The position numbers and the translations under genes are program-made. Below the pieces are notes generated by a model. That model saw only the letters and a program-made list of their open reading frames with translations. It did not search any database and had not been told where the DNA came from. From UBA6144 sp964399165 (lineage in GTDB: Bacteria > Bdellovibrionota > Bacteriovoracia > Bacteriovoracales > Bacteriovoracaceae): a stretch of 64,000 nucleotides of DNA. The DNA is taken from NCBI GenBank assembly GCA_964399165.1, contig CAYNPO010000015.1, positions 1 to 64,000 of the forward strand, given 5' to 3'. Positions 1 to 8,476 of the stretch are shown here, piece after piece. Each line of letters opens with the position of its first letter. Position 1 is the first letter of the stretch.

Positions 1-31
1 AGGCACGCCGCAAGGAAAACGACGCTTCGGC

Positions 32-400
32 TTAAGCCTTGGGAGCTTCTCCGCCGCGCAGACGGTTGAAGGAACGCACCAGCAAGAAGACCGCGAAGGC
101 CACGACGGCGAAGGTGATAATGTGGGTGAAGAAGTTGCCCACGTTCACCGTCACCGCGCCCGCCGCTTGGGCGTCCGCGATGGTAGCGTAGGGGGCGGGG
201 CTGTTGATCCCTTCCTTCAGCACCCAAAAGAGGTTCTTGAAGTCGACCCCACCAACCAGGAGTCCCACGGGCGGCATGATGACGTCCGTCACCAAGGAAT
301 TGACGATTTTGCCGAACTCCGCGCCAATAATCAGGCCCACCGCCAAGTCCAGCACATTACCTTTGAGCGCGAACTGTTTGAACTCCTGCATTACCCCCAT
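32..400 (-). CDS. mscL: Large-conductance mechanosensitive channel MscL
   Basis: A 122-residue inner-membrane channel that opens under membrane tension and releases solutes during hypo-osmotic shock. The N-terminal helix and first membrane segment (about residues 6-50, with NVLDLAVGLIIGAEFGKIV) and the second membrane segment (about 90-110, FFTHIITFAVVAFAVFLLV) are typical of the family, as is the length. The ATG at 398-400 is chosen because a GGGGG ribosome-binding stretch lies just upstream and homology begins there; an in-frame ATG three codons later (MQEFKQF) is also possible. It is divergent from the DUF481 gene. Assignment is secure. Confidence 0.97.
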   Translation of the reverse strand: MGVMQEFKQFALKGNVLDLAVGLIIGAEFGKIVNSLVTDVIMPPVGLLVGGVDFKNLFWVLKEGINSPAPYATIADAQAAGAVTVNVGNFFTHIITFAVVAFAVFLLVRSFNRLRGGEAPKA

Positions 401-426
401 GGATCCCCCTTTGGTTACCTTAGGGC

Positions 427-455
427 TTAACATCCCGGCGCGGGCTTCGTACACT
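427..455 (+). promoter_or_regulatory. Sigma70-type promoter for the DUF481 gene
   Basis: TTAACA at 427-432 and TACACT at 450-455 are separated by exactly 17 bases, and the start codon lies about 33 bases beyond the -10 box. Seen directly; promoter function is inferred. Confidence 0.55.
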
Positions 456-488
456 GGCGGCCCTTTCACATCATGCCGGAGACCCACC

Positions 489-1190
489 ATGCGCCCGTTG
501 TTCGCCGTCCTCTTGCTGTGCATCGCCCCCGCCGCCCAGGCCGTCCTCACCCACGAGTCTGAAGTCTCCCTTCTCAACGCCGGGGGCAACTCCGAACTCC
601 AGGCGTACAACGCCATCACCAAGAACAAATACGAGTTCGGTAAAGAGGCCGTGCTGTTCGGAGGCCACTACACCTACGGCGAAGCCGCCAATGCCCTGTC
701 GGCCCGTAACTGGGACGTGAATGGGAAATTCGAGCACGCCTTCACTGAACGCTGGTCCGGCATCGTGGCCGAGACTATCGAAGGCAACCGTTTCCAAGAC
801 GTGAAAACCCGCTACAACAGCGACGTGGGCGCCAAGTACAACATCACCAAGACGGACCTGCAGACCTGGTTCCTTGAAGCCAGCTACCGCTACACCGTCG
901 AAGACCGTTATGTGGCCGAGAACGTCTACCAGCACAAGTCCCGCGCTTACACCGAATGGGCTCGCAAGCAGTCCGAGACTCTGCAGTGGAAGCTGTGGCT
1001 GGAGTACTTGCCCAACTTTTCCGACGGCCACGACTGGATGCTTACCGGGGAGGCCAGCCTCACCGCCATCCTGACCTCCATGTTCTCGCTCAAAGTGGCG
1101 TACAAGGGCCTTTACGACAATTTGCCCGCGGTGGAAGGGCTGAAGAACTACGACTACATCACGACAACCAGCCTTGTAGCGAAGTTCTAA
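489..1190 (+). CDS. DUF481 (YdiY-like) outer-membrane beta-barrel protein
   Basis: A 233-residue exported protein with a clear signal peptide (about residues 1-18, ending AAPAAQA by pattern). The rest consists of alternating-residue strands rich in aromatic residues and closes with a C-terminal Phe (SLVAKF), as in outer-membrane barrels. The ESEVSLLNAGGNSELQAYN start and the repeated FxGxYxYGE-type strands match the DUF481/YdiY family of salt-induced outer-membrane proteins, whose function is not settled. The ATG at 489 is preceded by GGAG and directly starts the signal peptide; longer in-frame starts would overlap mscL antisense and are not supported. Confidence 0.8.
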   Translation: MRPLFAVLLLCIAPAAQAVLTHESEVSLLNAGGNSELQAYNAITKNKYEFGKEAVLFGGHYTYGEAANALSARNWDVNGKFEHAFTERWSGIVAETIEGNRFQDVKTRYNSDVGAKYNITKTDLQTWFLEASYRYTVEDRYVAENVYQHKSRAYTEWARKQSETLQWKLWLEYLPNFSDGHDWMLTGEASLTAILTSMFSLKVAYKGLYDNLPAVEGLKNYDYITTTSLVAKF

Positions 1191-1252
1191 GGGCTTAGGG
1201 CGTATAAGTTTTTCTCGCCGCACTGCACAAATCCTCGGGCCCAGGCATAGTT

Positions 1253-2497
1253 ATGCCCATGAAAGCCCTCCTGCTCGGGGCCTTGGTCATGGCCAGTGCC
1301 TATGCCCAGGATCCCACAGCCCTGTTCAATTCAGCGTTCCCTAGGAGGAATCGCCTCGGCGTGCTGAACAACCAGGCGTTCTGCGTGCAAAGCCAATCGG
1401 GCGGTCCGGTGTACTCCCATCGCGCCGAGGTCCCAGTAAACATCGGCCCTCTTTCCCATCTGGTCACCACCGTGCTCGCCCTGGACTCTTTCCCGGCGGA
1501 CAAGACCTGGCGCACGTCTTTCGTGCTCGCGGGCACGCGCCTCCATGTCATCGGCGGCCAGGACCCCTGGTTCGAGGAAGAGAAGATCTTCGCTTTGATC
1601 GATTCCCTCCAACGGCGCGGAGTCACCCGCCTGAGTGAACTCACCTTCGACGCCCGCTTCACTTTCGGGGACTCGCAAAGTCCCGCCCACCGCTTCAACA
1701 CCCCCGATGACGTGCGGGCGGCCCTGCTCCGCTACTTCAATCCGGAGGGCAACCTTCCCGTCACTCCGGATTCGCTGCGTGAGCTGCTGATGAACGAAGG
1801 CCTGGGCATCTCCATGCCCGCCCGGGGAATCCCCACCGCCACGGTGCGATTCACCAATGACAACCCATTGATTGGCGCCCGAGGCGCCACGACCTTCAAC
1901 CATGTCTCCGAGCCGCTGGTCCGCGCCCTCAAAGTCATGAACGTCTACAACCGCTCCCGCATCGCTCAGAATTTGTGGGCCCTGGCTTATGCCCAGCGCG
2001 CGCCATTGGACACTCTCTATGAATACTTGATTCCCACCGACGCCATCAACCTCACCAACGGCACGGGACTCCCGGGACTGGTGGGTCCGGACGGGTTAGG
2101 CCGGGAAAACACCGCTCCTTGCCTGGCCATGCTGAAAGTGCTGGAAGCCTTGGAGTTCCTCGCGCGCGAGCGGAGGATTGAGGTGGAGGATGTGGTCGCG
2201 CTCGGCACGGACGGGGGGGCCCTCAAGGACCGCTTCGGCAGCGACCGCGCCCTCAGGTCCGGCCTCATCGCCCAAGGGGGAACCATGGGAACCAGTACCG
2301 TCTTGGCGGGTTGGATACAAGGGGCGCAAGTCCAACGGTTCGTACTCCTAAACCGGAACAACACCACGTGGCGGATGCGCCAGTTCCAGGACCACTTTCT
2401 TTCCTCCTGGATGCGGCTGCCTGGGGCCGGTCCGGTGCAACCGGCGGTTTACCGACGTGACCGTCTCGCCCCTTTCAGCGGGGAGTTCCTGCGCTAA
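1253..2497 (+). CDS. Exported PBP4-like (peptidase S13) protein with degenerate active site
   Basis: A 414-residue protein with a signal peptide (1-19, ending AYAQ) and the overall layout of D-alanyl-D-alanine carboxypeptidase/PBP4 (DacB) proteins, including TNGTGLPG near 268 (family: DGSGLSR) and GTDGGALKDRF at 318-328. All three penicillin-binding catalytic motifs appear lost: the SxxK site aligns with GPLSHL (65-70), placing Pro and His where Ser and Lys are expected; the SxN site aligns with NRS near 233-235; and the KTG site aligns with QGG at 341-343. I therefore infer a non-enzymatic peptidoglycan- or partner-binding relative. A second ATG two codons in is equally possible as start. 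Confidence 0.75.
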   Translation: MPMKALLLGALVMASAYAQDPTALFNSAFPRRNRLGVLNNQAFCVQSQSGGPVYSHRAEVPVNIGPLSHLVTTVLALDSFPADKTWRTSFVLAGTRLHVIGGQDPWFEEEKIFALIDSLQRRGVTRLSELTFDARFTFGDSQSPAHRFNTPDDVRAALLRYFNPEGNLPVTPDSLRELLMNEGLGISMPARGIPTATVRFTNDNPLIGARGATTFNHVSEPLVRALKVMNVYNRSRIAQNLWALAYAQRAPLDTLYEYLIPTDAINLTNGTGLPGLVGPDGLGRENTAPCLAMLKVLEALEFLARERRIEVEDVVALGTDGGALKDRFGSDRALRSGLIAQGGTMGTSTVLAGWIQGAQVQRFVLLNRNNTTWRMRQFQDHFLSSWMRLPGAGPVQPAVYRRDRLAPFSGEFLR

Positions 2498-3130
2498 TCA
2501 ACGGCCTTTGTGGGCCAGCAGCATCCCGTCCCTCACCGGCACCAATGTGGTGGTGAAACCGGGCGAGCTCGAAGCCAGGCGCGCGGCTTCCATGATCCCG
2601 CGGGTGTGCTCGTCGGGAGAGGATTGCACCACGCGGCCACTCCACAGAGCGTTGTCTATGACCAACATGCCCCCGGGCGAGAGGCGCTCCAGGGCCCACG
2701 AAACGTAATGGGGATAGTTGGGCTTGTCCGCGTCCACGAAAACGAAATCCACGGGCCCCTCGATTTTGCCTAGGAGATCGCGGGCGGGGCCTAAGAGCGC
2801 CGTAATTTTCTTTCCGTGCGGGCTGCGATCCCAGAACCGGCGGGCGATGGCGGTGGTACCCGGGTTCACGTCCAAGGTGGTGACGGTGCCGTCTTCCGGC
2901 AGTTGTTCGGCCATCGCGAGCGCGGAGTAACCCGTGAACGTTCCCACCTCCACCACCCGGCGTGCCCCGCAGGCTTTGAGTAGGACCGCCAACAAGGAAG
3001 CCTCGGCTTCTCCAATGAGCATCTGGCTTCCCGGGACCTGCGCGCGGGTGTGGGCCTCGAGTTCCCCAGCGAGGGCGGAGGGACGGGTGGAGTGAGAGAG
3101 GCAATAAGCATGTAAGGCGTGATTTTCCAT
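2498..3130 (-). CDS. Class I SAM-dependent O-methyltransferase (CCoAOMT-like family)
   Basis: A 210-residue cytosolic enzyme of the family-3 O-methyltransferases. The SAM-binding motif VVEVGTFTGYSALAMA lies at about 59-74, followed by the acidic motif VTTLDVN. The metal-binding region FVFVDADK and the post-motif VIDNALWSGRV are intact, so a divalent-metal-dependent transfer of methyl from SAM to a hydroxyl (often catechol-like) is likely; the substrate cannot be told. Family length is normal. It stands alone on the minus strand, convergent with the PBP4-like gene with no gap and divergent from the metalloprotease gene. Confidence 0.9.
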   Translation of the reverse strand: MENHALHAYCLSHSTRPSALAGELEAHTRAQVPGSQMLIGEAEASLLAVLLKACGARRVVEVGTFTGYSALAMAEQLPEDGTVTTLDVNPGTTAIARRFWDRSPHGKKITALLGPARDLLGKIEGPVDFVFVDADKPNYPHYVSWALERLSPGGMLVIDNALWSGRVVQSSPDEHTRGIMEAARLASSSPGFTTTLVPVRDGMLLAHKGR

Positions 3131-3225
3131 GGGCGCATCATAGCCGCGCTCTGGAAATTTTACAAACTGCCATCACGCACTTCTTGGAGGGCCTACACTT
3201 GGGTGGCCATTTCCAAAGGAATTCT

Positions 3226-4959
3226 ATGATCGCGCTCCTCCTGCTCGCCTTCTCTGCCCATGCCCAAGTCACCCTCACCGCGGTGGAGAACTATTCTTTG
3301 GCCGTGGTGCGGGACGTCTGGCGAGGTACCGGCAACGACGCCATGCCAGAGCGTATGGTGCGCCAAGTGCAGGCCCCCTCCCCCACCGACCCCTACGCTG
3401 CGGCTTTCCCGCGGTCCTTCTTCCAAAGCGACGATTTATTGGTGTGCTTTGAGTCTTGTCGCGGCGACACGGACCGGGTGAGGGGAGCTGGCTCCGGTGA
3501 AGGCGCAGTGGCCGTCCAGGGCGACCCTAAGGACGCCCTCGAGCAGCAGAACATCTATTACTGGCTGACGAAGTACTACGATTACATGCGCGAGCGCGTT
3601 GACCTCACTCCTGGCAAGCGCATCACCGCAGTGGCCAGTCCGCGGATCACGGGGTCCATGACGGGACAAGGTCCTATCTTGCGCAACAACGCTGAGTTCA
3701 GGCCCATGGACGCCAGCCTGCGCTTCTACCCCGCTCATTCGCATCCCCTGACGGTCCTGTTCAATGGGCGCATCAACCGTTCCGGCTTTGACCCCTCGGT
3801 TATCGCCCATGAGGCTGGGCACTCACTCTTCGGGGCCATCTACCCGACCTACTTCAACACCGAGATCGGTGGCCTCAACGAAGGTTTCGCTGACTACTTC
3901 GCCAACGTTTTCCTGGGGGACCCACGGGTTGGGCTGGTGATGCTACGGGGTGAAGCGCTGCGGGACTCCGCCACGGTGCGCACGCGCGACGGCAATATGA
4001 AGCTGTACCAACCGATGATGCCCGTGCACGACATGGGCGAGCGCGTGTCCACGGCATTGTGGCGCTCCCGTGAGATTCTCACCGACAAGCGAGCCTTTGA
4101 CCGCATGGTGGTGGAGGCGGTCAAAGACATCGCGGCCGATCCCTTCAGCACCGTTCACGGCTTCAAGCGCGCTTTGCTTGCCCGCGTGTCCACGGGCCCG
4201 GACGCCTCCGAGTTGCGGCGGGTGACGGCGATCTTTGGCATGCACCTGGCGGGCGAAGAACGCGACGTCGTGGACACCGCTTTCCTCTCCACGGCGCCAT
4301 CCGCCCAACCGCTGTTGCAACTTAACACCGTTTCACGCCGCCCCAATCCGCTCATCCGCGGCGCCTCACCCGTCGAGTCCAGGGACAGCTTGACCGTGCA
4401 CGCCCGCGTGGTCACGGCCAGCGGATTGCTGGCCCAACTCGCCCATGGGGGGAACGCCGCTAACCCGCGTTACTGGGTCCTCTCGGATCCGGAACGCCTC
4501 ACGCTCCGCGGGGCATGGAACGCCCAGGCGCAACCGATTAACCTGGCTGGCCAGCTGGGCCCCTCCGTAGGGGCCACCATCCAGGCCATCTCCCTTTTGC
4601 CGGCCATCGTCGCGGACGTGCGCTCCTTGCTCGCCAGCATGGTGCTGCTCTCCTCCAACCAAGGCACCCTGGCCCGCACCCACCGGGTGGAAAGGCGGAC
4701 TCCCTCAACCATGGCCTTCAACTTCAACGGGTCCCAGCTCCAGGCCAGCGTCACGAATTTGGAACTGCGACGCACTTTCCGCGGAACCCTGACAGGCACG
4801 GACGCCGTGGACTCCGTGACCCTCACCACCATCCCCGCGGAAGCCGCGCCCGCCCTTCCCCGGGGCTGGCCGGTACTGGATGGCAAACCCGTCGTGGGAT
4901 TCCGGGTGGTTTACGCCGATGGCAACCAGCGGGAGGGCTCCTTCGTCCATTGGCGTTGA
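3226..4959 (+). CDS. Exported zinc metalloprotease of the gluzincin type
   Basis: A 577-residue protein with a signal peptide (MIALLLLAFSAHAQ). HEAGH at 195-199 is the zinc motif, and NEGFADYF at 218-225 supplies the downstream Glu ligand, the arrangement of thermolysin/fungalysin-type gluzincins. About 350 residues follow, with beta-rich character, possibly a propeptide-like or substrate-binding C-terminal part; no known C-terminal domain is recognised. The ATG at 3226 follows AAAGGA with good spacing. Expected to act outside the inner membrane as an endopeptidase. Exact MEROPS family is uncertain. Confidence 0.75.
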   Translation: MIALLLLAFSAHAQVTLTAVENYSLAVVRDVWRGTGNDAMPERMVRQVQAPSPTDPYAAAFPRSFFQSDDLLVCFESCRGDTDRVRGAGSGEGAVAVQGDPKDALEQQNIYYWLTKYYDYMRERVDLTPGKRITAVASPRITGSMTGQGPILRNNAEFRPMDASLRFYPAHSHPLTVLFNGRINRSGFDPSVIAHEAGHSLFGAIYPTYFNTEIGGLNEGFADYFANVFLGDPRVGLVMLRGEALRDSATVRTRDGNMKLYQPMMPVHDMGERVSTALWRSREILTDKRAFDRMVVEAVKDIAADPFSTVHGFKRALLARVSTGPDASELRRVTAIFGMHLAGEERDVVDTAFLSTAPSAQPLLQLNTVSRRPNPLIRGASPVESRDSLTVHARVVTASGLLAQLAHGGNAANPRYWVLSDPERLTLRGAWNAQAQPINLAGQLGPSVGATIQAISLLPAIVADVRSLLASMVLLSSNQGTLARTHRVERRTPSTMAFNFNGSQLQASVTNLELRRTFRGTLTGTDAVDSVTLTTIPAEAAPALPRGWPVLDGKPVVGFRVVYADGNQREGSFVHWR

Positions 4960-4966
4960 AGGGGCC

Positions 4967-4983
4967 GTCTAAACTTTCGACAC
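4967..4983. promoter_or_regulatory. Palindromic operator candidate, copy 1 (GTCTA-AACTT-TCGAC)
   Basis: Inverted repeat GTCTA-N5-TCGAC followed by AC, ending about 90 bases before the L,D-transpeptidase start. One arm base is mismatched. It shares the GTCTA-N5-TMGACAC pattern with sites near 9475 and 48576. Regulatory role is inferred from this recurrence. Confidence 0.5.
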
Positions 4984-5072
4984 ATAGTTTTTACCGGCTT
5001 CCTCCGTGGGGGAGTTAGCCGGGGCTACCATGACGGAAATCATCTCGGACACCCTTCTGAAGGAGTCGACCC

Positions 5073-6179
5073 ATGTTCCGCCCATCCGTATGCGCCCTCG
5101 CCGTTTTGATCTTGGCCGTTCCCACATTTGCCCAGAAGAAGCCCACGCCGGAGCAAGTGGATGAGGTCGCCAACCTGCAGCCCGAGCAAGAGACCAACGA
5201 GCACGCGGCTATCTCCCCTGAAGAGCTGGAAATGATCGCTGAAGGCGCCCTCGACCAGCAGCAGTTGGCCGAGCTGGACGCCCACCAGGCTGCCATGGAC
5301 CTCACCGAGTTCGGCTCCGTGGGCGCCGCCGCCCCAGCCGCCACACCCTACATCGAACTCGACCTTCCCACGTCCGAGCAGACGCGCATGGTCCGACGGG
5401 ACACCGCTTGCGGCCGCCGCATGGACCTCTTCGCCCCCACCGACGAGCAAGTTGAATCCGCCCTGCACGCCGAACACCTGCGCATGCTCGCCGCCGGCAT
5501 CCAAAATCCAGAACCCCGCTTCATCGACGTGAACAAGAGCGTGCGCACCGAGAACAACCCTTACGGCCAGACCATGCAAATCTACGTCTTCCGCAACGGC
5601 CGCGTGGAAACCCTGTGGCCCGAACGCATCAATGTCTCTACCGCCAAAGAAGAGGTCCTGGCCTCTACCCAACGTTGCGCCACCACCCCCGCCGGCTTCT
5701 TCCGCCCATACAAGCTCTACCGCTCCTACGTATCCGGCACCTTCGCCGGCTCCCAAATGCCCAACGCCGTTTTCATCTTCGGCGGGATCGCCCTCCACGC
5801 CACCCCGAACGACGCCGCCCACCAGGGCTCCTTGGGCCAGCGCGCCTCCGGCGGCTGCGTCCGCCTCCAGGGCCCCGAATACGCCCGCGCCATCGGCCGC
5901 CCCAATGACTCTGAAGTCGATATTTCTCTGCGTGTACGCCTGGAAGTGATGCGCACCGGCCGCGGCATCGAGGCTGGCAACTTCGGCACCGTCAACGAAG
6001 GCGGCGGACGCGTCCGTATCACCAACAATGAAATCCCCGTCCAGAAAGTAGAGCGCATGGGCAACCTCATGGCCCGCGTGAGCGCTCCCGCCACCGCCCC
6101 CGGAGCCGAGCCCGTGGAGCCGGTCATCACCCCGATTATGGAGCAGGCTTGGGGCACCGTGGTTTATATCCACTTCTAG
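5073..6179 (+). CDS. Exported L,D-transpeptidase (YkuD family)
   Basis: A 368-residue protein with signal peptide (1-20, ending PTFA). The YkuD catalytic region is at about 237-264: GIALHATPND supplies the conserved His242, and SGGCVRL contains the nucleophilic Cys262 and Arg264 (the usual motif is SHGCxR; here Gly replaces the His). Such enzymes form 3-3 cross-links in peptidoglycan or attach proteins to it. A 70-residue polar N-terminal region rich in Glu/Gln precedes the domain. GGAG lies 7-10 bases before the ATG. The gene is preceded by the GTCTA palindrome and followed by a strong terminator, so it is probably monocistronic. Confidence 0.85.
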   Translation: MFRPSVCALAVLILAVPTFAQKKPTPEQVDEVANLQPEQETNEHAAISPEELEMIAEGALDQQQLAELDAHQAAMDLTEFGSVGAAAPAATPYIELDLPTSEQTRMVRRDTACGRRMDLFAPTDEQVESALHAEHLRMLAAGIQNPEPRFIDVNKSVRTENNPYGQTMQIYVFRNGRVETLWPERINVSTAKEEVLASTQRCATTPAGFFRPYKLYRSYVSGTFAGSQMPNAVFIFGGIALHATPNDAAHQGSLGQRASGGCVRLQGPEYARAIGRPNDSEVDISLRVRLEVMRTGRGIEAGNFGTVNEGGGRVRITNNEIPVQKVERMGNLMARVSAPATAPGAEPVEPVITPIMEQAWGTVVYIHF

Positions 6180-6203
6180 GATTTCGCAGAAAAGTCTTCA
6201 CTG

Positions 6204-6229
6204 GGGGAAGCTTCGGCTTCCCCTTTTTA
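6204..6229 (+). terminator. Rho-independent terminator after the L,D-transpeptidase gene
   Basis: Perfect 8-bp stem GGGGAAGC / GCTTCCCC with a TTCG tetraloop, followed by TTTTTAT. It lies 24 bases after the stop codon. Confidence 0.93.
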
Positions 6230-6267
6230 TTGCGGTGGCATCACTGTCAGCCGGTTCTGAAATAAAC

Positions 6268-7458
6268 CTAACGGATGAAACCCATCGAGCTGAAGTAATC
6301 CGGGAACGATTTTGCCACTGCTTCGGCATGCGAGACTTCCCCGCCTGCATGCGCGCGCAAGAAAAGGGCAGCGGCCATGACTAAGCGGTGGTCGGCCGGA
6401 ACAGCAAGACACCGCTTGCCTAGACCACTCACGGGGCCTTGCACCCAAATCGAGTCGGCGTGTTCACCGGCTTCCACACCGCAATCCTTCAGCAGCGCCA
6501 ACACGGCCGCAAACCGGTCACTCTCCTTGTGCCGAAGGCCCTCAAGCCCACGCAGCCAGGATTGACCCTCCAAATGCGAAACCAAGAAGGCCAGGGCCGG
6601 GACCAAATCCAGGCAATCCTTCATATCCACGTCCCACGGTGAACGGTCGGCCAGGCGCCAAGCGCGCACGCCGCCGTCTTCCAACGTAGCCGCGCCTTTG
6701 GCGGACAGCCAGGCGTAGAGCGCGCCGTCAGCCTGCAACCTGTCCGGGACCAAACCAGGCAAGAAAACTTCCGTCCCCACAGCGGCGGCAAAGCAGAGCG
6801 GGAAAGCGGCTCCGCTCCAGTCCTTCGGAACGCGCACGTCACGCCGGCGGGCGTACTCGCCCACACAGGCCAAGGTGAGTTCCCAATACGGGCGAGATGA
6901 AGCCAACCCCGTGGGCTCGAAGCGGTACTCGTCTCCGCTGAACGCTAGCTCCAGGGCGGTGGCGAATTGGCTGGAGCGTGCCGCGGAAACGTGTCTTGGC
7001 AGGCGGGACACATCCACGGGCCCGCGGATTTCCACCACGGTGCCTTCGAGCGAGGCATGAGCGCCGCCTGAGCGCAGAGCCGCGAGAAGTTCCTCCCATG
7101 GCCTTTCCGACAAGCGTCCACTCAAGCGCAAACGGTACGTCCGTGACCCTCGCGCCAGCAAGGCGGCCAAGAAACGGGCGGTGGTGCCACCTTCCCCCAC
7201 GTCCAAATCCAACGTGCCCTCTGCCTTTTCGCAAAGGGGGAAGGAATTCCGAAAAGTCAGCGCGCCCCCACTCTCGTCCACCACCAACCCCACCATCCGC
7301 AATGCACGCACCATGTGGTCAACGTCATCGCCTTTGGGCACGTCACGTACCACGCCCCCATGGCGGGCAGCGAGGATGAGATACCGGTTGGCGTATGATT
7401 TGGACCCCGGGAGGTCGACCGTCGGGGCTAGAGGCCCCGCCTCAAGCCCGGAATTCAT
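6268..7458 (-). CDS. aroA: 3-phosphoshikimate 1-carboxyvinyltransferase (EPSP synthase)
   Basis: Transfers enolpyruvyl from PEP to shikimate-3-phosphate in the shikimate pathway. The 396-residue protein, slightly short for the family (about 420-450), has PGSKSYANR at 17-25, the PEP-loop equivalent GEGGTTARF at 88-96 (commonly GNAGTxxR), catalytic Asp in the DMKDCLD segment near 278-284, and LRHKESDR at 308-315. The unusual GEGG instead of GNAG in the loop that also contacts glyphosate in other enzymes is notable. Its ATG lies inside the last codons of aroB (17-base overlap), implying coupled translation. Confidence 0.93.
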   Translation of the reverse strand: MNSGLEAGPLAPTVDLPGSKSYANRYLILAARHGGVVRDVPKGDDVDHMVRALRMVGLVVDESGGALTFRNSFPLCEKAEGTLDLDVGEGGTTARFLAALLARGSRTYRLRLSGRLSERPWEELLAALRSGGAHASLEGTVVEIRGPVDVSRLPRHVSAARSSQFATALELAFSGDEYRFEPTGLASSRPYWELTLACVGEYARRRDVRVPKDWSGAAFPLCFAAAVGTEVFLPGLVPDRLQADGALYAWLSAKGAATLEDGGVRAWRLADRSPWDVDMKDCLDLVPALAFLVSHLEGQSWLRGLEGLRHKESDRFAAVLALLKDCGVEAGEHADSIWVQGPVSGLGKRCLAVPADHRLVMAAALFLRAHAGGEVSHAEAVAKSFPDYFSSMGFIR

Positions 7459-8440
7459 CCAGGGTCTCTAGGCGCTGGCGCAACTGGTTGAGGGCCATGG
7501 GTTGGATTTTGGCGAGTCCCACGCCGTCCAGCACCACAAGGTTCATGCTCTGCTCGACGCGCTTCTTGTCTTGACCGAGGGCGCCCCAGAACAGCTTATG
7601 GTCGAAGCGTGCGTAACTGGAGAGGTCCAGCTTCGACGAGTCCATGTCCAATTGCTTGGCCAGGTGGTCGAATGCGGTGAGGGCTTCTTTCAGCGCCAGG
7701 GCCTTGAACAGGTAGCGCATTCCCATGGCCACCGCCACCCCATGGGGTAGGCGCAGGGCATGCTCCAGGGCGTGGCCCACGGTGTGGCCAAGATTCAGGA
7801 AAACGCGCTCGCCTTGGTCCAAAGGATCCCGCGCCACGACTTCCTGCTTGTAGGCCGCGCAGCGGAGCACGATCTCGTCCATGGGAACGCGCTTAGAAGT
7901 GAGGAACTTGTACATGTCGTCGCTCAAGAGGCCGTACTTGAGGATCTCGCCTTTGCCGGAAAGAATGTCCCCACTGGTCAGTGTGCGCAGGAAATCCCCG
8001 CAGATCCATACCTCTTTGGGGAAGTGGAACACCCCCACCTGGTTTTTTCCCTGCTTGGTGTTGAGCGCGGTCTTGCCCCCTATGGCGGCGTCCACCATGC
8101 CGATCAGTGTGGTGGGCACGGCGATCCAGGGGATGCCCCGGAAGAGCGTGCCAGCGATGTAGCCGCCAAAGTCCGTGGTGGCCCCGCCACCGATGGCGTA
8201 GAAAGTGGAACCCCGCTGGATCCCCTGCTTGAGGAAGAAATCCACGGCCTCGGCGTAGGAGTCCAGGTTCTTCTGTTCCTCGGGCTTATGCATCCAATAC
8301 ACGTCGGGCGCGTACTGCAGCCACTGCGGCAGCATGTTCTTCAAACGTGCGTCCACCACGGCGAAGATGCGGCTTTCCCGCGCCTTCTCGAGTGCGTTCA
8401 CCAGTTCAAGCTGCTTGTAGGAGAGGATTTTGGAGGCCAT
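7442..8440 (-). CDS. aroB: 3-dehydroquinate synthase
   Basis: Converts DAHP to 3-dehydroquinate, the second shikimate-pathway step, using NAD+ and a divalent metal. The 332-residue protein shows the nucleotide-binding GGGATTDFGG (84-93), VPTTLIGMVDAAIGGKTALN (108-127), GKGEILKYG (162-170; usually GMAEVxKxG) and metal-ligand His in NLGHTVGHALEH (216-227). It is somewhat short compared with about 360 residues. GGAGGCC sits directly before its ATG. First gene of an aroB-aroA operon; the next gene upstream diverges after 36 bases. Confidence 0.95.
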   Translation of the reverse strand: MASKILSYKQLELVNALEKARESRIFAVVDARLKNMLPQWLQYAPDVYWMHKPEEQKNLDSYAEAVDFFLKQGIQRGSTFYAIGGGATTDFGGYIAGTLFRGIPWIAVPTTLIGMVDAAIGGKTALNTKQGKNQVGVFHFPKEVWICGDFLRTLTSGDILSGKGEILKYGLLSDDMYKFLTSKRVPMDEIVLRCAAYKQEVVARDPLDQGERVFLNLGHTVGHALEHALRLPHGVAVAMGMRYLFKALALKEALTAFDHLAKQLDMDSSKLDLSSYARFDHKLFWGALGQDKKRVEQSMNLVVLDGVGLAKIQPMALNQLRQRLETLDEFRA

Positions 8441-8476
8441 GATGGGTCTCTTATCGGTCCGATCTTAGGGGAATCC

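Noticed and set aside
2475..3104. A second 209-codon frame in the O-methyltransferase region
   Set aside because: It is an out-of-frame reading of the same strand with Arg/Gly-rich composition; the O-methyltransferase frame has all SAM-binding motifs.
5040..6173. A 377-codon open frame antisense to the L,D-transpeptidase gene
   Set aside because: Composition is Gly/Ala/Val/His-rich with no domain, and the plus-strand frame has a signal peptide and the complete YkuD motif. It is a GC-rich shadow frame; the same applies to long antisense frames at 471-1223 and 18474-19379 and to the extra frame at 25003-26349.
7760..8476. N-terminal extension of the zinc-ribbon protein across aroB antisense
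   Set aside because: The extension is antisense to an intact aroB, lacks known features, and a ribosome-binding site marks the start at 8477.
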